From Paenibacillus sp. FSL R10-2734 (GTDB lineage Bacteria > Bacillota > Bacilli > Paenibacillales > Paenibacillaceae), in assembly GCF_037963865.1 (NCBI RefSeq), contig NZ_CP150170.1, positions 7,006,001 to 7,070,000 on the forward strand: a stretch of DNA of 64,000 bases, given 5' to 3'. Below, piece after piece: positions 58,700-64,000 of the stretch (its first letter is position 1; every line of letters starts with the position of its first letter). The translations under genes and the position numbers were made by a program. The notes under the pieces are model-generated. The model was given only the letters and a program-made list of their open reading frames with translations. It searched no databases and had not been told where the DNA came from.

Positions 58700-59315
58700 C
58701 GAGCTTCACCTCCGCTGTCATCCCCGGAAGCAAATCAGCATTCGCATCCATAGCTATACGGACAAGAAACATGCTTAAATCGGCTTGCCCTTTTTCACGT
58801 GACATGCGTAAGCTCGCAAATTGAGGGGCGGCTGCGATGGAAGTAACGACACCCGTCACCTCACTTGGATGGTTCAAATACGGAAAATGAACGTCGATAC
58901 TTTGATTCACCCTTAGCTTTTGGATTTCGCTTTCCTGTATGTAAAGGTCTGTATAAAAGTTGTTTTTTTGCAAAACCGCCATTGGCATTCCTAGCTGTAT
59001 TTGATCTCCCGGCTTTACAACAATCCTGTTGACCGATCCGTCCTCCGGCGCGAGTACATCTGTTTCTCCTTCTTCAGCGGATTTAACCTTGAACAATACC
59101 TCTCCCTGTTTTATAGAATCACCTACAGCCACACTGACCTCTACAATTGACCCTGGACTGTTCTGATAAAATATAGTCTTTTGCTCTGCATCAAGAATCC
59201 CTTGTTTCCTGCTCTCAGCTTGACTGACAGCATCCTTTCCTTTTATGGCAAGTAGCGAACCTCCAACGATTAACGCAATCGCAATTCCAATATATAAACC
59301 TGCTTTTATCTTCAT
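58683..59315 (-). CDS. HlyD-type membrane-fusion/biotinyl-lipoyl adaptor protein
   Basis: A 210-residue protein with an N-terminal membrane anchor (about 5-25) and a short barrel-sandwich hybrid (lipoyl-like) domain (about 45-115, SIVEVSVAVGDSIKQGEVLFKVKS and VLAPEDGSVNRIVVKPGDQIQLGMP). A beta-barrel domain follows to the end. It lacks the long coiled-coil hairpin, as in Gram-positive adaptors. It overlaps both neighbours (four and 17 bases). No lipoyl-accepting Lys in a DKA-type turn is visible, so it is an adaptor and not a lipoyl carrier. Confidence 0.82.
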   Translation of the reverse strand: MKIKAGLYIGIAIALIVGGSLLAIKGKDAVSQAESRKQGILDAEQKTIFYQNSPGSIVEVSVAVGDSIKQGEVLFKVKSAEEGETDVLAPEDGSVNRIVVKPGDQIQLGMPMAVLQKNNFYTDLYIQESEIQKLRVNQSIDVHFPYLNHPSEVTGVVTSIAAAPQFASLRMSREKGQADLSMFLVRIAMDANADLLPGMTAEVKLDEITD

Positions 59316-60706
59316 TTCCCACTCTCTCCCCTTACCATTTTTTTAGCCGTATTTTCGGCAGCCTCCATAATCACTTCTCCCAATGTGGGATGAGGGTGAA
59401 TGGTCATCGCCAAGTCCTCTACAGTTGCTCCCATCTCAATAGCAAGGGCAAGCTCCGACACCAGTGTAGATGCTTCTACTCCAACAATTTGGGCACCAAT
59501 AACGATTCCCGAGGTTGGGTCCGCTACAATTTTGACGAACCCTTCCGTTTCCCTCAAGGCCAATGCTCTCCCGTTAATCCCAAAAGAAGATTTGCCAATA
59601 ACCAGTGGGATGCCTTTTGCCTTTGCTTCTGTTTCACTTAAGCCAACACTGGCCAGCTCTGGATCAGAAAAAACAACAAGCGGAATGGCTCTATAATCAA
59701 CCTCGGAGGAAAGGCCTGCAATGGCTTCTGCCGCAATCTTGGCTTCGTAGGATGCCTTGTGAGCGAGAGTCGGGCCTGCCGTAATATCTCCAATTGCAAA
59801 AATATGCGGGATAGCTGTTCTGCACTGTTCATCTGTCTCAATCAACCCCCTGCTCGTCACTGGTAAACCTATACGATCCAGCCCTAAATTGCCGTCTGTA
59901 TTTGGTTTTCTGCCGACAGTGACTAACACAAATTCCGCCGTCACATGCTGCTGCTCCTGATTTTTCAAATAATGCAGTGTGATGGCGTCTGCACTCTGCA
60001 CTACGTTCACAGCTGTTGCTCCGGTAATCATCTTAATCCCATCAGCTTTCAACTGCCGGATAGCAGGACTCACAAGCTCCGTCTCAAATCCAGGCAGCAC
60101 TTGATCTCCGCCCTCCAGAATCGTTACCGTTGTTCCAAACTTGGCATACATTTGCCCCAGTTCAATACCTATATATCCACCGCCTATAACTACTAGGCTA
60201 GTTGGAATCGCTGGGAGCGCTAAAGCTTCTGTGGAAGACAAAACACGTCCGCCAACTGGAAAGGCTTGCAGCTCAATCGGACGTGATCCTGTGGCTAAGA
60301 TGGCATTTTTAAAAGAAATACTTTGCTCTTGTCCAGACTGACTGATAATAGCGGTATGCTCATCAACCAATCTGGCCTCCCCTTCCAAAATGCTCACACC
60401 TGCAGTCTTTAATAAATTGCCAACTCCACCTGCCTGCTTATTCACAATTCCTTGCTTGAAATCCTGAGCATTCTTAAATGACACTGCCGCATCCGCAGAA
60501 CTGAACGGTCTAAGCAACTCGTAACGATGGGATTCAGCAATTAATGCTTTGGAGGGAATACACCCAACATTAGTGCAGACCCCACCAAGCTGATTGCGTT
60601 CAACAATCGCCGTTCTCATTCCAAGTTGTGAAGATCGCAGCGCCGCCACATACCCACCCGGACCTGAGCCAATGACCAACGTTTCTACGAACTCAAGCTT
60701 CCCCAT
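59312..60706 (-). CDS. lpdA: Dihydrolipoyl dehydrogenase
   Basis: A 464-residue FAD-dependent disulfide oxidoreductase. FAD site GSGPGGYVAALRSSQLG at the N-terminus; redox-active pair Cys-Thr-Asn-Val-Gly-Cys in GGVCTNVGCIPSKAL; NAD site VVIGGGYIGIELGQMY; FAIGDITAGPTLAHKASYE; and the catalytic His-Glu in HPHPTLGEVIMEA at the C-terminus. All key residues are present. The start at 60706 follows AGGAGG by 9 bases; the first 28 codons of the longer frame are discarded. It is first in an operon with an adaptor and ABC-2 permease, with no pyruvate or 2-oxoacid dehydrogenase genes nearby, an unusual setting. Confidence 0.92.
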   Translation of the reverse strand: MGKLEFVETLVIGSGPGGYVAALRSSQLGMRTAIVERNQLGGVCTNVGCIPSKALIAESHRYELLRPFSSADAAVSFKNAQDFKQGIVNKQAGGVGNLLKTAGVSILEGEARLVDEHTAIISQSGQEQSISFKNAILATGSRPIELQAFPVGGRVLSSTEALALPAIPTSLVVIGGGYIGIELGQMYAKFGTTVTILEGGDQVLPGFETELVSPAIRQLKADGIKMITGATAVNVVQSADAITLHYLKNQEQQHVTAEFVLVTVGRKPNTDGNLGLDRIGLPVTSRGLIETDEQCRTAIPHIFAIGDITAGPTLAHKASYEAKIAAEAIAGLSSEVDYRAIPLVVFSDPELASVGLSETEAKAKGIPLVIGKSSFGINGRALALRETEGFVKIVADPTSGIVIGAQIVGVEASTLVSELALAIEMGATVEDLAMTIHPHPTLGEVIMEAAENTAKKMVRGESGK

Positions 60707-60734
60707 CTCCTGATACCTCCTGTTAATAGTTATT

Positions 60735-60787
60735 CTAAAATATGATGATCGTAATATATTATTACCATCATATTTTAGGTCCGTCAA
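60735..60787 (-). promoter_or_regulatory. Promoter and palindromic operator of the lpdA-adaptor-permease operon
   Basis: On the minus strand TTGACG (60782-60787), 17-base spacer, TAATAA (60759-60764). Exact 13-base arms CTAAAATATGATG (60735-60747) and CATCATATTTTAG (60766-60778) cover the spacer and flank the -10, probably the site of the divergent TetR-type regulator. Confidence 0.65.
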
Positions 60788-60835
60788 CAACCGTATTTAG
60801 TCTTTCATGAGCCATCCATTCTCAGAATCGTTAAA

Positions 60836-60864
60836 TTGACAGGCTTTATTATGATGCATATAAT
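60836..60864 (+). promoter_or_regulatory. Consensus promoter of the divergent TetR-type gene
   Basis: TTGACA, 17-base spacer, TATAAT, a perfect sigma-A promoter. ATTAT and ATAAT (60848-60864) form a small inverted repeat over the spacer end and -10. Confidence 0.75.
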
Positions 60865-60900
60865 ATTTTAAAAGAAGAATTATGAATCTATGGAGTGATT

Positions 60901-61470
60901 ATGATGCCCTATCCCAAAGGCCATAAAATAAAAGTGAGAAATACGATTGTTGAAAGTGCTGCCCAGGCTTTTCGCGCCCATGGTATTCATGATGTAAGTG
61001 TTCCGCTCATTATGAAGGGAGTCGGATTGACTCACGGTGGGTTTTATTCACATTTTGACAACAAAGAACAGCTAGTAGCCGAAGCCTGCCGGTATGCCAT
61101 CAGCGATACCATCGCACTACTGCAGAAGGTCGCGGACCAGGAAGAGCAGCACCCCAAAATCAACGCTGTCATTGATTATTATTTAAGTCCATATCACCGC
61201 GACAAAACCGAGATGGGCTGCATTATTCCTGCCCTCTCTGCCGAAATAGCCCATTCTTCCGAAGAAGTTCGGCAAGTATTCACGCAGGAAATGGAGCGGA
61301 TGGTTACCTTCATCTCCACTCTGGCTGAAATTGACGCGTCCAAAGGTAACGCACTGTTCAGTACCATGGTTGGCTCTCTTATTCTTGCACGGACTGTAAA
61401 TAATCCTGAACTGAGCGACAGCCTTCTTTCGTCAGGCAAACGGTATGCTAAAGAGCTAATTATGGCCTAG
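60901..61470 (+). CDS. TetR/AcrR-family transcriptional regulator
   Basis: A 189-residue regulator. Helix-turn-helix (about 8-50) includes RNTIVESAAQAFRAHGIHDVSVPLIMKGVGLTHGGFYSHFDNKEQL, the LexA/NemR-like subgroup with HGGFYxHF. The C-terminal domain has one Cys (MGCIIPALSAEIAHSSEEV), also typical of that subgroup, where a Cys can sense electrophiles. GGAG stands 5 bases before the chosen ATG; the next codon is another ATG and equally possible. It faces and probably represses the lpdA operon. Confidence 0.88.
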   Translation: MMPYPKGHKIKVRNTIVESAAQAFRAHGIHDVSVPLIMKGVGLTHGGFYSHFDNKEQLVAEACRYAISDTIALLQKVADQEEQHPKINAVIDYYLSPYHRDKTEMGCIIPALSAEIAHSSEEVRQVFTQEMERMVTFISTLAEIDASKGNALFSTMVGSLILARTVNNPELSDSLLSSGKRYAKELIMA

Positions 61471-61556
61471 ACACAAAAAAAAAACCCCAACAAATGAATC
61501 CAACTCAGAGAATCTTCGTAATATTATGAATTAAAGATAACTGAGGGGTGTATCCA

Positions 61557-62549
61557 ATGAACGAGCAGTATGCAGCAAGGGTTGAATTGTTCGCAGAGAA
61601 CGCGCAGAGGATCAAAAAGGCTTTTCCTTGGCAAAATGCAATGGTTAGCCGTTTGGCGGGGTTACTGTACACAGCAGAGAATAAAAGTGCTGATGAGGAT
61701 GCGATTCGCGCGAGCCATGAGCTCATTAAAGAAAATACCGGAATATTTTCTTCGTTTAGGGGTAACTCGGCAATCAGCATTGCTACTATGCTCTCGCTTT
61801 CTGCTAACAAGGAGCAACAGCTTGCAAACACGCTGACCGTGTACGACTTATTAAAAGACGTCAAATTCAGAGCCTCTGATTATCTCGTCGTTGCCGCTTA
61901 TCAGATCGCCGCTAATACGACAACAGATCAGTATCAGCGTACGGTAGAGCGTGCAAAGATGTTTTACGATAGTATGAAAGCGAAGCATCGTTTCCTTACT
62001 GGACATGATGATTATATCTTCTCTGCTATGCTCGGCCTTTCCGATATTGACGTGGACAGCGGCATAGACCGGATGGAGCAGCTTTACACTACACTAAAGC
62101 CTGAATTTATGTCGGGGAACAGCGTGCAAGCTCTGACACAGGTATTGGTTCTTGGAAAAGAAGCTCCAGAAGCAGCGGATCGTGTACTGGCATTACGAGA
62201 TGCGTTCCGTGCACATGGCATCCGGTTGGATAAGGAATTTCCCCTTTCCTCGCTGGGCGTGTTATCTTTGCTCCCGTCCAACAATAAGGACATGGTTACG
62301 GAAGTCTCAGAGACCTTCGATTTACTTCGTACCAAAAAAGGCTTTGGCAACTGGTCCATTGTAAAACAGGAATTGCTACTGCTGTCTGCTGCGCTGGTAG
62401 CCTTCAAATATGTGGAAGATGTGCAAAATGGCATCGTAACCTCGATGCTCTCCACCAGTATCACCAATATTGTGATCGCGCAGCATGCGGCTCTTGCTGG
62501 GGCTGCCGCCGCCGCATCCGCTGCGGCTATAGCTTCTTCTTCGAATTAA
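61557..62549 (+). CDS. DUF4003 family protein
   Basis: A 330-residue, mostly helical cytosolic protein of the DUF4003 family common in Bacillota. It ends in an Ala-rich helix (ALAGAAAAASAAAIASSSN). Function unknown; the FRGNSAISIATMLSLS and TGHDDYIFSAMLGLSD stretches are typical of the family. The ATG at 61557 follows GAGGGG; a GTG at 61548 is closer than optimal. The following GNAT gene starts 19 bases after its stop and may be cotranscribed. Confidence 0.82.
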   Translation: MNEQYAARVELFAENAQRIKKAFPWQNAMVSRLAGLLYTAENKSADEDAIRASHELIKENTGIFSSFRGNSAISIATMLSLSANKEQQLANTLTVYDLLKDVKFRASDYLVVAAYQIAANTTTDQYQRTVERAKMFYDSMKAKHRFLTGHDDYIFSAMLGLSDIDVDSGIDRMEQLYTTLKPEFMSGNSVQALTQVLVLGKEAPEAADRVLALRDAFRAHGIRLDKEFPLSSLGVLSLLPSNNKDMVTEVSETFDLLRTKKGFGNWSIVKQELLLLSAALVAFKYVEDVQNGIVTSMLSTSITNIVIAQHAALAGAAAAASAAAIASSSN

Positions 62550-62568
62550 ATGAACAGCGAGGGAAGAC

Positions 62569-63015
62569 ATGGACTCGATACAACGCATCACCACTAGAAA
62601 TGAAGAATGTTTATACCCTCTACTGAATATTTGGGAATCATCTGTGCGCCATACGCATCTTTTCCTGTCTGAACAGGACATTGATGTGTTGCGTCCACTG
62701 GTTTTACAGGGGATGGAGCATATCAGTCATCTGTTTGCTTTTATAGATGATCATGACCAATCGCTTGGTTTCATAGGGGTTCAGAATAACAAGATTGAAA
62801 TGCTGTTCGTAGAACCTACTGCAATGGGAAAAGGCATCGGCAAATCGCTCGTAGCTTATGCTATACAGGCACTGGACGTACATTACGTTGATGTAAATGA
62901 ACAAAATCCGCAGGCTAAAGGTTTTTATGAGCACATGGGTTTTCAAGTTTTTGAGCGTTCAGCACTAGATGAACAAGGAAATCCTTTTCCTATTCTGCAT
63001 ATGAATCGAAAGTAG
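62569..63015 (+). CDS. GNAT-family N-acetyltransferase
   Basis: A 148-residue acetyltransferase. The acetyl-CoA loop is MGKGIGKSLV (Q/RxxGxG/A type), preceded by the IEMLFVEPTA strand and followed by DVNEQNPQAKGFYEHMGFQVF, the C-terminal motif of YjaB-like members. Substrate unknown. A GAGGG lies just before the ATG. Confidence 0.88.
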   Translation: MDSIQRITTRNEECLYPLLNIWESSVRHTHLFLSEQDIDVLRPLVLQGMEHISHLFAFIDDHDQSLGFIGVQNNKIEMLFVEPTAMGKGIGKSLVAYAIQALDVHYVDVNEQNPQAKGFYEHMGFQVFERSALDEQGNPFPILHMNRK

Positions 63016-63044
63016 ATTTCACTTATAATGAGACTTCTAATTGT

Positions 63045-63097
63045 AAAAAAACAGAGTAGCGATTCTCCGGTTTGAGAATCACTGCTCTGTTTTTTTG
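63045..63097 (+). terminator. Terminator of the GNAT gene
   Basis: AACAGAGTAGCGATTCTC pairs with GAGAATCACTGCTCTGTT around CGGTTT, with seven T after it and A-runs before. Confidence 0.9.
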
Positions 63098-63140
63098 TGT
63101 ATTAGTGTATGTGGTTCACCTACACCACGAAATCATCGTT

Positions 63141-63320
63141 GCGGACCCAGATGACGTTATTTGCGTATTTCCAGCTTTTTTATCAGCGTTTCGGACTCCA
63201 GCGACACTATTCCATAGAAAAAGACTCATTTGGGAGGTTTTTCATGCCAATAGTGGCTATGCGGTCCGATAGCATTCCAATTTGCGGTAATTACTGCATT
63301 TAAGGTCATCTGTGTCCGAT
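63141..63320. repeat. Nested palindromic intergenic element
   Basis: Left arm at 63141-63174 (GCGGACCCAGATGACGTTAT and on) and right arm at 63287-63320 are near-complementary over more than 30 bases (CGGAC.CAGATGAC matches 13 of 14). An inner pair of arms runs GGACTCCAGCGACACTATT near 63192-63212 and AATAGTGGCTATGCGGTCC near 63249-63268. It is non-coding, about 180 bases, without transposase, and lies between a terminator and the FtsX-type gene. I believe this type of element is dispersed in Paenibacillus genomes, but only one copy is in this window. Confidence 0.55.
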
Positions 63321-63379
63321 AGGCGCTGCTTCAAAATCGCAATTGGGTTCGAAACAAACGAAGTTTGTTATGTTAGATA

Positions 63380-64000
63380 TTATTCCACCGACTTCAACGC
63401 CTCAATCATATGAATCCGTTTGAGCTTGATATGCATGAAAGCCATGACTACGCCCGAGAACAACAGTGTTAAGAGTGCGGCATAAATATAGCTTGGCCAC
63501 TTGATGATCGGAGCGAACATCGTCGCATCCAGCTCCGCTGTATTCAGGACAAAGCTGTGTAGAACAATACCAAGACCCGATCCGACCACAATGCCGAGTA
63601 AGCTCAGCAGCATATTCTCGCGGTAAATATACATCGTTACTTCCTTATCATAAAATCCCAATACCTTGATGGTGGACAGTTCCCTGATCCGCTCAGAGAC
63701 ATTGATATTAGTCAAATTGTAGAGGACGACAAACGCCAGAGCAGCAGCCGACACAATGAGCACTAAGGTTACAACGTCCATACTCTTCATAGTATCGTCG
63801 AAGGCAGTGCCTACGCTACTAGAGAAACTGACCGCAGCAATACCCTCATTGTCCGTTAGCTTCTCGCCGAAATTGTCTTCCCATTCTTTATCCTGCGAGG
63901 CATAGTTCAGCCGCTCTGTGTTGAACACCGGTTCATGTCCGAATACGGAAGCGTAATATACAGGTGTCATATAAACATAGTGCATGACATAGTTCTCTGT
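63380..64000 (-). CDS. FtsX-type ABC transporter permease, C-terminal part, cut by window edge
   Basis: The frame runs from the window edge to a TAA at 63380 (206 codons visible). It shows an extracellular segment (about 1-65), then three helices: VVTLVLIVSAAALAFVVLYN, LLSLLGIVVGSGLGIVLHSF and SYIYAALLTLLFSGVVMAF. Between them is the FtsX-family cytoplasmic loop NVSERIRELSTIKVLGFYDKEV. Most of the protein and its ATPase partner lie outside the window. Confidence 0.85.
   Translation of the reverse strand, partial: TENYVMHYVYMTPVYYASVFGHEPVFNTERLNYASQDKEWEDNFGEKLTDNEGIAAVSFSSSVGTAFDDTMKSMDVVTLVLIVSAAALAFVVLYNLTNINVSERIRELSTIKVLGFYDKEVTMYIYRENMLLSLLGIVVGSGLGIVLHSFVLNTAELDATMFAPIIKWPSYIYAALLTLLFSGVVMAFMHIKLKRIHMIEALKSVE

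Noticed and set aside
58683..60706. Adaptor as lipoyl carrier of a 2-oxoacid dehydrogenase with lpdA
   Set aside because: The sandwich domain lacks a lipoylated Lys turn, has a membrane anchor and continues into a beta-barrel, as in efflux adaptors.

Overview
The window looks like chromosomal DNA of a Gram-positive, low-to-mid GC, carbohydrate-degrading Bacillota, most likely Paenibacillus. The evidence is a YesM/YesN-type two-component pair next to a CUT1 sugar ABC transporter, secreted GH5 cellulase with CBM_X2/CBM46 modules, S-layer homology (SLH) domains, a bacillithiol deacetylase paired with YojF, and WYL/TetR/MarR regulators. No rRNA, tRNA, CRISPR array, phage or intact transposase was recognised. 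All calls come from reading the sequence and recalling protein families; no search was run.

Layout. 1-7.3 kb: the start of a gamma-glutamylcysteine ligase (cut by the window edge) behind a MATE exporter; an ArsR-type regulator with an MFS exporter; and a membrane-anchored serine hydrolase followed by an OmpR/EnvZ-type two-component system (to 9.4 kb). 9.5-12.1 kb: a small GC-richer island (CBM9-like protein, broken sugar isomerase, Gfo/Idh oxidoreductase), bounded by the real histidine-kinase 3' end on one side and a decayed second copy of it on the other. 12.1-22.1 kb: the most notable region, one leftward operon under a cobalamin riboswitch. It encodes a 1668-residue SLH-anchored protein with three transcobalamin/intrinsic-factor-like alpha/alpha domains and a DUF4430 (transcobalamin beta-like) domain, a second membrane-anchored DUF4430 protein, and a complete dedicated ECF transporter (T, fused A-A', S). 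I read it as a surface vitamin B12 capture and uptake system.

22.5-31.5 kb: single genes, including the cellulase, lipoproteins, a YgjP-like metallopeptidase, a PIG-V-like mannosyltransferase, yojF-bshB2 and an MFS protein. 31.6-46.7 kb: a leftward sugar locus (GH63-like hydrolase, YesM-type sensor, AraC-type response regulator, binding protein, two permeases, LacZ). It runs into an SDR, a divergent GcvPA/GcvPB-like PLP enzyme pair and an MFS transporter, an unusual combination. 47-49.8 kb: a copper-amine-oxidase-type stalk protein and a beta-propeller protein.

49.9-54.6 kb: a TetR-led operon with an NCS1 permease, a DUF917 protein and a hydantoinase/oxoprolinase, a likely (thio)hydantoin or related amide uptake and catabolism unit. 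54.7-62.6 kb: regulator-target pairs with readable promoters and palindromic operators (VOC/WYL, MarR/NAD(P)H oxidoreductase, and TetR facing a lipoamide dehydrogenase-adaptor-ABC-2 permease operon), then a DUF4003 protein. 62.6-64 kb: a GNAT acetyltransferase, a nested palindromic intergenic element, and the C-terminal end of an FtsX-type permease cut by the window edge.
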